A DNA stretch of 14,542 bases from contig JADDPV010000019.1 of NCBI GenBank assembly GCA_016781705.1, forward strand, positions 1 to 14,542, written 5' to 3'. This document shows, in pieces, positions 1-7,035 of this stretch. The notes below the pieces were generated by a model, which saw only the letters and a list, made by a program, of their open reading frames with translations, was not told where the DNA came from and ran no database searches. A program made the translations under genes and the position numbers. The number at the start of each line of letters is the position of its first letter. Position 1 is the first letter of the stretch. This DNA is from Rubrobacter sp. (lineage in GTDB: Bacteria > Actinomycetota > Rubrobacteria > Rubrobacterales > Rubrobacteraceae).

Positions 1-90
1 AAGGCAGGGTGCTATCCTCTCCAGGTCGAGCATGGCCTCCCACGCCTGCCCTATCGGCGCGCTCACCGTGAACTCGTTGTTTATCTTCAT
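1..90 (-). CDS. coxG: CoxG-type SRPBCC protein, N-terminus only (cut by window edge)
   Basis: Thirty codons are readable from an ATG at 90 and the frame is still open at base 1. The peptide begins MKINNEFTVSAPIGQAWEAM and continues to LDLERIAPCL. The stretch NEFTVSAP, then W, then D-ERIAPC matches the start of CoxG/SRPBCC (polyketide cyclase-like) proteins, usually about 150-200 residues long. In characterised CO oxidisers CoxG is linked to membrane association of CODH and electron delivery to the respiratory chain. A very strong ribosome-binding site (AGGAGGAGG) precedes the ATG. The gene lies 54 nt downstream of the second MocA-type gene, so it is probably the next cistron of the CODH operon. 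The domain core and C-terminus are outside the window, so the family call rests on the N-terminal signature and the context. Confidence 0.85.
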   Translation of the reverse strand, partial: MKINNEFTVSAPIGQAWEAMLDLERIAPCL

Positions 91-94
91 CTTG

Positions 95-103
95 CCTCCT
101 CCT
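95..103 (-). promoter_or_regulatory. Strong Shine-Dalgarno for coxG
   Basis: On the minus strand AGGAGGAGG lies 4 nt before the ATG at 90; its upstream AGGAGG register gives 7-nt spacing. It fixes the start of the truncated gene and suggests efficient independent initiation despite the 54-nt gap after the preceding cistron. Confidence 0.8.
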
Positions 104-144
104 TCGAGCGCAGGAGTGCGCCTCGATCTTCCGTGCCGTCCTTC

Positions 145-774
145 TTACCCTATCTTAAAGCGGTGCTCCCCCTCGTGCACACGCTCCAGGTGACGCAGGT
201 CCTGCGCGGTGTCCACGTCCGCAGGGTTTCCCACGCCGTCGCAGGGGACCTCCACGACCAAATCCGGGTGCCGCCGCAACACGGCCCGTGCCCCCTCGTC
301 CCCGGCGAGCTCCGCTTCCAGCAGCGGCCACACCGCCCGGGAGAACAGCACCGGGTTGCGCCGCTTCCCGCCGTAGGTCGCTACCGCCACCTCCGCCCCC
401 CCCTCGAACGCCGACACCAGACGCTCGACGGCCCCCGGTCCCACGAGCGGCTGGTCGGCGAGAGCGACGACCGCCGCCCGAACCCTTGGTCCGAGAGCCA
501 GGAGCCCGGCCCGCACCGAGGTGGACTGGCCCCGCTCCCAGTTCGGGTTCTCCACGATGCGCACACCGTAAGGTTCGCAGAGGGGCCGCAGCCTCCCGGC
601 GTCCTCCCCGACGACCACTACAGTCTCGCTCACCGGGGCCTCCGCGAGGTTAGCGAGGGAGGCCTCGATCAGAGCCCGCCCCTGGTACGGCGCGAGGAGC
701 TTCCCGCCGCCGAACCGGCTGCCCGACCCGGCGGCGAGGAGGATGGCGGAGACCCCTCCGCGCGCCTCAGGCAC
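145..774 (-). CDS. MocA-type molybdenum cofactor nucleotidyltransferase, second copy
   Basis: A 209-residue NTP_transf_3 protein of the MocA/MobA group. These enzymes transfer a nucleotide to Mo-molybdopterin, and MocA makes the cytosine-dinucleotide cofactor used by xanthine-oxidase-family enzymes including CODH. Visible motifs: nucleotide-binding loop LLAAGSGSRFGGGKLL at about residues 12-27, ADQP at 106-109, RRNPVLF at 138-144, GDEGARAVL at 158-166 and NPADVDT at 183-189. The GTG at 774 is preferred because the homologous core starts a few residues later and it overlaps the preceding stop by only 8 nt. An in-frame ATG at 825 would add 17 residues unlike the family. It shares the layout but little close identity with the adjacent MocA-type protein, so the two are diverged paralogues. 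Whether each serves a different enzyme, or one uses another nucleotide, cannot be decided here. Confidence 0.85.
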   Translation of the reverse strand: MPEARGGVSAILLAAGSGSRFGGGKLLAPYQGRALIEASLANLAEAPVSETVVVVGEDAGRLRPLCEPYGVRIVENPNWERGQSTSVRAGLLALGPRVRAAVVALADQPLVGPGAVERLVSAFEGGAEVAVATYGGKRRNPVLFSRAVWPLLEAELAGDEGARAVLRRHPDLVVEVPCDGVGNPADVDTAQDLRHLERVHEGEHRFKIG

Positions 775-1366
775 CCCTGCGCCAGTGGTCGAGGGCCAGC
801 TCGTAATCCTCCTGGGTATCCACATCCGGCGGCAACGGAGCTTCGATCTCCACCCGGTGGACCCGCTGCGGGTACGCCTCGATGAGCTTCCACACCGCTT
901 TGTCCCCGTGCAGACCCCGCAACTCCTCGAAAGCCTCCCGGGCGAAGACGAAAGGGTGCCCCAACTCGCCGCCGTAAGACGTCACGCAGGCCCACGGTCG
1001 CGACGGGCGCCATCCGGAGAGCACCGAGTCTATGAACTCCACTCTCACGCCCGGCTGGTCGCCCAGGAGCAGCATCAGGGCCTCGCAGTCTTCCCCCACC
1101 GCGTCCATCCCGGCGAGCAGCGACGAGGCGCAACCCGTGCCGTAGGCCGTGTTCTCCACCACCACAGCCCGCCCGAAGTCCACCGAGGCGCGCAGCTCTC
1201 TCGACGCGCGGCCCAGGACCACGACCACCCTGTCGAGGCCAGAGGCGTCGGCGTTGCGAACGACCTGTCCGAGCATCGTGGTGTCGCCGAAGGGCAGGAG
1301 TTGCTTGGGGGTGCCGAACCGGCTGGAGCGCCCGGCGCCGAGCACGATCCCGACGATACTACCCAT
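767..1366 (-). CDS. mocA: MocA-type molybdenum cofactor cytidylyltransferase
   Basis: A 199-residue NTP_transf_3 protein. The N-terminal LGAGRSSRFGTPKQLLP (residues 9-25) is the nucleotide-binding signature, with the K of KQLLPF typical of MocA-like enzymes. LGDQP (101-105) is the metal/nucleotide loop, GHPFVF (136-141) the substrate-side motif, GDKAVWK (154-160) and DVDTQED (181-187) the C-terminal family motifs. The expected role is CTP plus Mo-molybdopterin to molybdopterin cytosine dinucleotide, the cofactor of CODH large subunits. Its ATG shares one base with the TGA of the upstream XdhC-YHS gene (TGATG), which points to translational coupling. It is directly followed by a second MocA-type gene. 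Family assignment is firm. CTP rather than GTP specificity is inferred from context. Confidence 0.88.
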   Translation of the reverse strand: MGSIVGIVLGAGRSSRFGTPKQLLPFGDTTMLGQVVRNADASGLDRVVVVLGRASRELRASVDFGRAVVVENTAYGTGCASSLLAGMDAVGEDCEALMLLLGDQPGVRVEFIDSVLSGWRPSRPWACVTSYGGELGHPFVFAREAFEELRGLHGDKAVWKLIEAYPQRVHRVEIEAPLPPDVDTQEDYELALDHWRRGA

Positions 1367-2334
1367 CAGGCGGAGATCGGGGACGCGTACTTCTCGGGCT
1401 CCGCTTCGAACTCGCGCTTACACCCAGGGCAGCAGAAGTAGTAGTCCCGGCCGCCATGCTCGACGGTGTGCCGGGCACCCGCGACCTCGACGGTCATGCC
1501 GCAGACCGGGTCGGTGGCCTCCTCCGGTCGAGCGGCGGGCCGGGTTGAGGACCCTTCTCGGAGGCCGGGCCGAAGCTTCGCCCTCGAAGAGACGATCTCC
1601 GCCATGACGGAGAGCGAAATCTCCTCCTGCCCGCTCGCGCCTATCGGGAGACCCGCCGGCGAGCTCACCACCCCTAGCGCCTCCTCGTCCCAGCCTCGGG
1701 ACCGCAGCTCCGAGAGCACGCTCGCGGCCCGCCGTTCGCTGGCGACGAGCCCGACGTAGGGGAGGTTCAGCCGCAGCCCGGCCTCGACCGCGTCCTCGTC
1801 GAACTCCCCGAAGGTGGCGACGACGAGCCAGGTGTCGCGTGGATGGGGGATCGCCTCGGAATTAAGCCTCGTCGCATCTTCTACGGCGAGGAACCTGAAG
1901 CCCAGAGGCGGCCCTACGGCGGCCAGCGTGGCGGCGAGCGGCGAGTCGCCCGCGGCGGCGAGGGTGGGGCGAGGCAGGAACGGCTCGACGTAGAGGTCCG
2001 CCGTGCCCTCGCTGGCGCAGGTCATCCGGGCGATGAAGACGTTGTGCTGGGACACCGCCGTGTCCGGTGTGATCCTCACCAGTCGGGGCTCACCCTCTTC
2101 GAGGGCGGCGAGCGCTTCCCGCCGGGCGGTGGGCTGTATGCACCCGCCGCCGACCCATCCTTCCACCTCTCCGTCCGGGAAGACGATGGCCCGGTTGCCC
2201 GTGCGGGCCGAGGTGGATGGCTCGGTGCGGACGACCGTTACGACGGCGAAGGGGCGCTCCGCCTGCGCGAGCTCGCCTGCCCGCCGCAGCGACTCGGCGC
2301 GGCGGGCAAGGGAGTTGGAAGCGGGACGGTCCAT
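1366..2334 (-). CDS. XdhC/CoxI-family maturation protein with C-terminal YHS metal-binding domain
   Basis: A 322-residue fusion. Residues about 25-120 form an XdhC_CoxI domain (RPFAVVTVVRTEPSTSARTG, then GGCIQ at 63-67, where GGCVE is usual). Residues about 130-245 resemble the XdhC Rossmann half (DTWLVVATFGEFDEDAVEAG, NLPYVGLVASERRAASVL, SSPAGLPIG), but the glycine-rich NAD loop is not obvious. Residues about 274-320 are a YHS domain: DPVCGM (Cys278), then YYFCCPGCKREF (Cys301, 302 and 305). XdhC proteins bind and protect Mo cofactor during sulfuration and insertion; YHS domains are metal-binding and occur in copper and heavy-metal handling proteins. Its ATG follows the coxL TAG with no gap and its TGA overlaps the next ATG. 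The position suggests a CoxF-like role in building the CODH centre. Copper handling is inference. Confidence 0.85.
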   Translation of the reverse strand: MDRPASNSLARRAESLRRAGELAQAERPFAVVTVVRTEPSTSARTGNRAIVFPDGEVEGWVGGGCIQPTARREALAALEEGEPRLVRITPDTAVSQHNVFIARMTCASEGTADLYVEPFLPRPTLAAAGDSPLAATLAAVGPPLGFRFLAVEDATRLNSEAIPHPRDTWLVVATFGEFDEDAVEAGLRLNLPYVGLVASERRAASVLSELRSRGWDEEALGVVSSPAGLPIGASGQEEISLSVMAEIVSSRAKLRPGLREGSSTRPAARPEEATDPVCGMTVEVAGARHTVEHGGRDYYFCCPGCKREFEAEPEKYASPISA

Positions 2335-4698
2335 CTAGAAGGGTTCCACCCCGTTCTCGCGGAGGACGCCCCAGACCTTGCTCGGTGTCAGCGGCATGTC
2401 TACGTGCCGCACCCCGTAGGGCGAGAGAGCGTCCACCACGGCGTTGACGACCGCGGCGGGCGAGCCGACCGTCGGCGACTCGGCGACGCCACGCGCACCG
2501 AGTGGGTGGTGGGTGGAGGGCGTGACCGTCTCGCCCGTCTCCCACACCTTGGGGACCTCCATCGAGGTGGGGATGAGGTAATCCATGAAGTTGCTGTTGA
2601 GGTGGTTGCCCTCCTCGTCGAACTGGATGACCTCCATAAGCGCGGTGCCTATACCCTGTGCCAGGCCCCCGTGGATCTGGCCCTCCACGATCATCGGGTT
2701 TATCCGGACGCCGCAGTCGTCCACCGCGATAAAGCGCTTCACCTCTACCTGACCTGTGCCTTTGTCTATCTCCACGACGCAGACGTACGCGCCGAACGGG
2801 TAGGTCATCTCGGGCGGATCGTAGTAGGCCACGCCCTCGAGCCCCGCCTCTTCGTCGGGCGGCGTGTTGGTGTACGCCGCGAACGCGATCTCGGCCATCT
2901 CCTTGCGCTGGTTCGGGGAGCCTTTGACCTGGAAGCCGCCGTTCTCCCACTCCAGGTCGCCTTCGGCGGCCTCGAGCAGGTGGGCCGCTATCTTCTTCGC
3001 CTTCTCCCGGACCTTGCGGGAGACGACGGCCGCGGCCGCTCCGCCTACCGGGGTGCTCCGGCTGCCGTAGGTGCCGAGGCCGTACGGGGTGTGATCCGTG
3101 TCTCCGTGGTGGACCTCTACGTCCTCGGCGGGGATCCCGAGCTCCCCGGCGACGATCTGGGCGAAGGTGGTCTCGTGCCCCTGACCCTGGCTCTGAACCC
3201 CGATCTTGAGTACGGCCTTCCCCGTCGGGTGCATCCGGAGCTCGGCGCTGTCGAACATCTCGAGGCCCGCTATGTGGCACTTCTTCTTGGGCCCAGCGCC
3301 CACGATCTCCGTGAAAGTCGAGACGCCGATGCCCATGATCCTGCCCTGCTCGCGGGCCTCTCTCTGCTCCTCCAGAAGCGCCGGGTAGTCGGCGATCCTG
3401 AGCGCCTCATCTAAAGCGGCGTGGTAGTCGCCGCCGTCGTAGGTCCAGCCCATGACCGACTCGTATGGCTGCTTCTCCGCGGGGATGAGGTTCTTGCGGC
3501 GCAGCTCGACCGGGTCCATGCCGAGCTCGTCGGCCAGGACGTCCATGGTGCGCTCCATGAGGTAGATGGCCTCGGTGACCCGGAACGAACAGCGGTAGGC
3601 GATCCCGCCCGGCGCCTTGTTCGAGTAGACGCCCGTGGCCTCGGCGTAGGCGGCCGGGGCGTCGTAGCAGCTGGGGAAGATGGCGAAGAAGCCCATGGGC
3701 CAGATGTCGCCGGGTTGCGCGTGGGCGTTGAAGGCGCCGTGGTCGGAGAGAACGTCTACGCGAACGCCGAGGATGTTCCCGTCCTTCGTCGCCGCGATCT
3801 CGCCGACCATGTGGTAGTCCCGGGCGAAGCTGGTGCTCATCAGGTTCTCCGCGCGCGACTCCATCCACTTGACGGGCCGGCCGAGCACCAGCGAGGCGAC
3901 GGCCACGCACACGTAGCCGGGGTAGATGGGGACCTTGTTCCCGAACCCGCCGCCGATGTCGGGGGAGATAACCCGGATCTGTTGCTCTGCGAGGCCCGTG
4001 ACTATGGCCGCGAGCGTCCGGTGGGCGTGCGGCGCCTGGGAGGTCACCCAGAGCGTCATCTTCCCCGTGCCAACGTCGTAGTCCGCGACGGCGCCGCACG
4101 TCTCCATCGGCGCCGGGTGGACGCGGGGGTAGATCATCTCCTGCTTCACGGTGACGTCGGCCTCTCGGAAGGCGCGCTCCGTCGCCTCTTTGTCGCCGTG
4201 GTCCCACTCGAAGATGACGTTGTTCGTCTGTTCGGCCTTGTCGTCCCGGATGACCGGAGCTTCCGGATCGAGGGCCCTCGGCGTCTCGACGATGACCGGG
4301 AGCGGCTCGTAGTCCACCTCGATCAACTCCAGCGCGTCCTGGGCCGAGTACCGGTCGTCGGCGACGACGAAGGCGACCTCCTGCCCCTGGAAGCGCACCT
4401 TGTCGGTGGCGAGGACGGCCTGGGTGTCGCCGGCGATGGTGGGCATCCAGGCGAGGCCCTGCTCCTCCAGGTCCTTCCCGGTGATGACGGCACGGACCTT
4501 CGGGTGCTCCAGGGCCGCGGAGACGTCGATGCCGTTTATCCTGGCGTGGGCGAAAGGGCTCCGGAGGATCGCCGAGTGGAGCATCCCTGGCAACTGCAGA
4601 TCGTCGACGTACTTGCCCCTGCCGCGGATAAAGCGCCCGTCCTCCTTGCGGGGCATCCGGTCGCCGAAGGTGTGTCCCTGCCTGGTCTCGACGGCCAT
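2335..4698 (-). CDS. coxL: Aerobic CO dehydrogenase large (Mo) subunit, form I CoxL
   Basis: A 787-residue catalytic subunit close to the ~800-residue family norm. The active-site loop reads AYRCSFR (residues 367-373). Cys370 corresponds to the cysteine that holds copper in the Cu-S-Mo centre of Oligotropha CODH and marks form I, CO-oxidising enzymes. Other Mo-site features: GGGFGNK (249-255), SQAPH (220-224, active-site glutamine Q221), QSQGQGHET (502-510), YGSRSTPVGG (544-553) and a C-terminal catalytic Glu740 in GVAESP. The N-terminal domain starts PRKEDGRFIRGRGKYVDD. The ATG at 4698 is chosen because it overlaps the coxS TAA by one base, has GGAGGTGA 7 nt upstream, and begins where homologues begin; the same frame is open upstream to 4893, but that part reads through coxS. 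Reaction: CO plus water to CO2, two protons and two electrons. Expected to be cytoplasmic, possibly membrane-associated, in a dimer of LMS trimers. Confidence 0.96.
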   Translation of the reverse strand: MAVETRQGHTFGDRMPRKEDGRFIRGRGKYVDDLQLPGMLHSAILRSPFAHARINGIDVSAALEHPKVRAVITGKDLEEQGLAWMPTIAGDTQAVLATDKVRFQGQEVAFVVADDRYSAQDALELIEVDYEPLPVIVETPRALDPEAPVIRDDKAEQTNNVIFEWDHGDKEATERAFREADVTVKQEMIYPRVHPAPMETCGAVADYDVGTGKMTLWVTSQAPHAHRTLAAIVTGLAEQQIRVISPDIGGGFGNKVPIYPGYVCVAVASLVLGRPVKWMESRAENLMSTSFARDYHMVGEIAATKDGNILGVRVDVLSDHGAFNAHAQPGDIWPMGFFAIFPSCYDAPAAYAEATGVYSNKAPGGIAYRCSFRVTEAIYLMERTMDVLADELGMDPVELRRKNLIPAEKQPYESVMGWTYDGGDYHAALDEALRIADYPALLEEQREAREQGRIMGIGVSTFTEIVGAGPKKKCHIAGLEMFDSAELRMHPTGKAVLKIGVQSQGQGHETTFAQIVAGELGIPAEDVEVHHGDTDHTPYGLGTYGSRSTPVGGAAAAVVSRKVREKAKKIAAHLLEAAEGDLEWENGGFQVKGSPNQRKEMAEIAFAAYTNTPPDEEAGLEGVAYYDPPEMTYPFGAYVCVVEIDKGTGQVEVKRFIAVDDCGVRINPMIVEGQIHGGLAQGIGTALMEVIQFDEEGNHLNSNFMDYLIPTSMEVPKVWETGETVTPSTHHPLGARGVAESPTVGSPAAVVNAVVDALSPYGVRHVDMPLTPSKVWGVLRENGVEPF

Positions 4699-5183
4699 TA
4701 CGGCATCACCTCCACCCGGGTGGGCGCGTTGTGTTTGGCGGCCCACTCGATCGACTTGATGATGTACTGGTAGCCCGTGCACCGGCACAGGTTGCCTGAG
4801 ATGGCCTCCCGGATCTCGTCCTCCGACGGCCGCGGCGTGCGCTCGAGCAGCGCGGTCGCCGTCATGATCATGCCCGGCGTGCAGAACCCGCACTGGAGGC
4901 CGTGCTCCTCGCGGAAGCCCTGCTGCAAGAGGCTGAGGTCAGCGCCGCTGGAGACGCCCTCGATCGTGGTCACGTCGTGCCCGTTGGCCCTGACGGCGAG
5001 CACGGTGCAGGACTTGACGGGCTCGCCGTCGAGGTGAACCGTGCACGCCCCGCAGTTGGAGGTGTCGCACCCCCAGTGGGTCCCGGTGAGACCCAAGGTG
5101 TCCCGGACGAAGTGGACGAGCAGGAGGCGCGGCTCCACGTCGGCCTCCCGCGGCTCGCCGTTTACGTTTACCTGTATTCTCAT
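4698..5183 (-). CDS. coxS: CO dehydrogenase small [2Fe-2S] subunit, form I CoxS
   Basis: 161 residues with the two [2Fe-2S] domains of the family. The N-terminal plant-ferredoxin-type cluster has Cys39, Cys44, Cys47 and Cys59 (GCDTSNCGACTVHLDG). The C-terminal helical-domain cluster has Cys98, Cys101, Cys133 and Cys135 (QCGFCTPGM and NLCRCTGY). It relays electrons from the Mo centre of CoxL to the FAD of CoxM. The ATG at 5183 has GGGGAG just upstream, and the gene begins 9 nt after the coxM stop. Its TAA overlaps the coxL ATG by one base, as expected for stoichiometric subunits. All eight ligands are present, so nothing suggests loss of function. Confidence 0.96.
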   Translation of the reverse strand: MRIQVNVNGEPREADVEPRLLLVHFVRDTLGLTGTHWGCDTSNCGACTVHLDGEPVKSCTVLAVRANGHDVTTIEGVSSGADLSLLQQGFREEHGLQCGFCTPGMIMTATALLERTPRPSEDEIREAISGNLCRCTGYQYIIKSIEWAAKHNAPTRVEVMP

Positions 5184-5192
5184 GGCGCTCCC

Positions 5193-6086
5193 CTATCTAC
5201 CGTCGGCCGTTCGGTCCTCGGCGCCGCGGGCGCGTCCCACGGCCTGCTCCATGGCCCGCACGACCAGCACCCGCACCAGGTCCCGCTTGTACTCCGGCGT
5301 GCCCCTGGCATCATCCGGCGGGTCGCACTCCTGCGCGGCCTTCTCGGCGGCCCTCTTGTAGAGCCCCTCGTCCGGCTCCTGTCCCTTAAGTACCTCCTCG
5401 GCCTCCTTGGCCCTGAGCGTGGTGGAACCCACGCCGCACATCCCGACGCGCGCGTCCTCTATCTCGTCCCCGCTCATCCACAGCGCGACCCCAAGAGCCG
5501 CCGAGGCGTAGTCGCCGGCCCGCCGCTCCACCTTGAAGTAGGAGCTCCCCTGGGGAGCCCTCGGGACCCGGGCCTCCGTGAGGATCTCGTCCGGATCGAG
5601 GGCCGTCTCGAAAGGACCCAGGGCCAAGTCCTCGACGGCGATGGTCCGCTCTCCGCCCGGTCCGCGCACCACGACCTCGGCTCCCAGCGCCACGAACGCC
5701 GCCGGGAGGTCCTCCGAGGGGTCCGCGTGGGCGAAGGAGCCGCCGACCGTGCCCATGTTCCGCACCAGAGGGTCGGCGATGAACTTCTCGGCGTCCGCGA
5801 GCAACGTGTAACGCCCCTGGACCACCGGGGACTCCAGAAGATCCCGGTGGCGGGCGAGAGCCCCGACCCTCAGCACCCCGTCATCCTCCCGGACGTAGCG
5901 GAGCTCGCCGTCCAGCTCGTGGATGTCTATGAGCACCTCGGGGAAGGCCAACCGCAGCTTCATCATGGGGATCAGGCTGTGCCCGCCTGCCAGAATACGG
6001 GCCTCAGGCCCGTGTCGCCGCAGAAGCTCTATGGCCTCCTCGACCGAGGCGGCAACCTCGTAGTCGAACTGCGCGGGTACCTGCAA
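5193..6086 (-). CDS. coxM: CO dehydrogenase medium FAD subunit, form I CoxM
   Basis: A 297-residue FAD_binding_5 / CO_deh_flav_C protein. The two FAD-pyrophosphate motifs of the family are AGGHSLIPMMKLR (33-45) and MGTVGGSFAHADPSEDLPA (111-129). The C-terminal domain spans roughly residues 180-285. It takes electrons from CoxS and passes them toward the quinone pool. The start is a TTG at 6086 preceded by AAGGAGA with 6-nt spacing. The reading PAQFDYEVAASVEEAIELL right after it matches the usual CoxM N-terminus (FDY, then S-EEA). It is the first gene of module B, giving the M-S-L order typical of form I CODH, and follows a 101-nt non-coding gap with promoter-like sequences. The C-terminal tail (ARGAEDRTADGR) is polar and probably flexible. 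Confidence 0.95.
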   Translation of the reverse strand: MQVPAQFDYEVAASVEEAIELLRRHGPEARILAGGHSLIPMMKLRLAFPEVLIDIHELDGELRYVREDDGVLRVGALARHRDLLESPVVQGRYTLLADAEKFIADPLVRNMGTVGGSFAHADPSEDLPAAFVALGAEVVVRGPGGERTIAVEDLALGPFETALDPDEILTEARVPRAPQGSSYFKVERRAGDYASAALGVALWMSGDEIEDARVGMCGVGSTTLRAKEAEEVLKGQEPDEGLYKRAAEKAAQECDPPDDARGTPEYKRDLVRVLVVRAMEQAVGRARGAEDRTADGR

Positions 6087-6107
6087 CGCCGTCTCCTTTC
6101 CCTAAGA

Positions 6108-6117
6108 CTCGCGCGAG
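6108..6117. repeat. 10-bp perfect palindrome CTCGCGCGAG
   Basis: A self-complementary decamer in the non-coding leader of module B, 22 nt upstream of the coxM TTG and next to the larger inverted repeat. At this GC content such palindromes occur by chance, so a function is unproven; it could extend a structured leader or be part of an operator. Confidence 0.35.
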
Positions 6118-6118
6118 G

Positions 6119-6153
6119 TACTCGTCCCTGCCTCCTCAGATCCGGGACGAGTA
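6119..6153. repeat. 10-bp inverted repeat with 15-nt loop upstream of coxM
   Basis: TACTCGTCCC (6119-6128) and GGGACGAGTA (6144-6153) are perfectly complementary and separated by 15 nt. On the coxM strand the loop contains GAGGAGG. The repeat sits immediately downstream of the extended -10 candidate at 6164-6172, so it could be an operator or the first stem-loop of the coxMSL transcript. No T-run follows on either strand, so it is not a typical intrinsic terminator. Confidence 0.6.
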
Positions 6154-6163
6154 TACGCCCGGC

Positions 6164-6172
6164 AGTATAACA
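6164..6172 (-). promoter_or_regulatory. Extended -10 promoter candidate for coxMSL (module B)
   Basis: The minus strand reads TGTTATACT, an extended -10 (TGn followed by TATACT, 5 of 6 matches to TATAAT). No good -35 is seen at 16-18 bp, which extended -10 promoters tolerate. A second TATACT lies 14 bp downstream (6150-6155) and overlaps the inverted repeat. Transcription from here would start near 6157, giving a leader of about 70 nt before the coxM TTG. Confidence 0.45.
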
Positions 6173-6187
6173 AAACGCACTATGCGT

Positions 6188-7033
6188 TCATACCGCCCGC
6201 GCGGGGTCGCGGCCCTCGGTGAAGGGGTTGGAGGCGGTCTCTTGGGGCCCCGAGGCGTGGATCGGGCCCGAGCGCTCGGCGAGGCGCCCGCCGGAATGCC
6301 CGGTCCTGAGCGCGATGATCTCGGCAGCTATCGCGACGGCCGTCTCCTCCGGCGTGCGCGCCCCGACGTCGAGACCGATGGGGCTGCTGACGCGGGCGAG
6401 CTGCTCGTCTGTTACGCCCTCCTCCCTGAGGCGCGCCGTGCGGTTGTCGTGGGTCCTGCGGCTCCCCATCGCCCCGATGTAGCCGGCAGGGGTATTCAGC
6501 GCCTCTTTGAGGACCGGCACGTCGAACTTCGGGTCGTGGGTGAGGACGCAGATCACGCTGCGGGCGTCGACCTCGGCGGTCTTGAGGAAATCGTCGGGCC
6601 AGGCGACGACTACCTCGTCGGCCGAGGGGAAGCGCTCGCGGGTGGCGAAGACGGCGCGGGCGTCGCAGACGATGACCCGGTAGCCCAGGAACTTGCCGAT
6701 GCGCGCCACGGCGCCCGCGAAGTCTATAGCCCCGAAGACGTACATCTTGGGCGGCGGGGCGAAGGACTGGACGAAGACTGCCACGTCCTCCATCCGGCGC
6801 TGGCCGCGCGGGCCGAAGTGAACGGTCTCGGTGCGACCACCCTCGAGCAGACCCCGCGCCGCCTCGACTATGGCCCGGTCGAGGTCGTCGTTGCCGGCGG
6901 TGCCGGTGTGGTCTCCGGGGGAGACCAGGATCTTGCCGCCAAAGGCACCTTCCGGTCCCTCGATGACTGTGGCTACCGCGACCGGCGACTGCTCTGCCAG
7001 GGCCGCGTGCCAGCGGGAGAGAAGATCCGCCAC
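6188..7033 (-). CDS. XdhC-family protein, Rossmann half with a degenerate N-terminal domain
   Basis: 281 residues from a GTG at 7033. Residues about 96-126 are the NAD-type Rossmann start (KMYVFGAIDFAGAVARIGKF ending in VCDAR), followed by VVVAWPDDFL, GYIGAMGSRRTHDNR (184-198) and SSPIGLDVGARTPEETAVAI (216-235), the hallmark motifs of the XdhC C-terminal domain. The first ~90 residues (WHAALAEQSPVAVATVIEG onward) look like a second, degenerate XdhC_CoxI domain that lacks the GGCVE cysteine motif. XdhC proteins bind Mo cofactor and help its sulfuration and insertion. It starts 2 nt after the stop of the XdhC N-domain gene and is the last gene of module A. No strong Shine-Dalgarno precedes the GTG, so translation is probably coupled. 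The C-terminal ~35 residues are polar and look disordered. Confidence 0.85.
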   Translation of the reverse strand: MADLLSRWHAALAEQSPVAVATVIEGPEGAFGGKILVSPGDHTGTAGNDDLDRAIVEAARGLLEGGRTETVHFGPRGQRRMEDVAVFVQSFAPPPKMYVFGAIDFAGAVARIGKFLGYRVIVCDARAVFATRERFPSADEVVVAWPDDFLKTAEVDARSVICVLTHDPKFDVPVLKEALNTPAGYIGAMGSRRTHDNRTARLREEGVTDEQLARVSSPIGLDVGARTPEETAVAIAAEIIALRTGHSGGRLAERSGPIHASGPQETASNPFTEGRDPARAV

Positions 7034-7035
7034 CG

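Noticed and set aside
2473..2490. GVAES instead of GVGE at the catalytic glutamate of form I CoxL as an active-site change
   Set aside because: The glutamate itself is present, and I cannot confirm from memory that glycine is invariant in form I CoxL at this place. It is not safe to call it unusual.
4699..4893. N-terminal extension of form I CoxL to an upstream in-frame start
   Set aside because: The extra 65 codons read through coxS in another frame and resemble no CoxL. The ATG at 4698 has a near-perfect Shine-Dalgarno and a one-base overlap with the coxS stop.
6119..6153. Intrinsic terminator for module A at the 10-bp inverted repeat
   Set aside because: There is no T-run after the stem on the minus strand, the loop is 15 nt, and the sequence lies downstream of the -10 candidate. 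Promoter-proximal roles fit better.
1843..6170. Long plus-strand open frames (523, 450 and 422 codons) opposite coxL, coxS and coxM
   Set aside because: They are antisense to clearly conserved minus-strand genes, match no family on reading, have biased low-complexity composition and arise from high GC in the third codon position.
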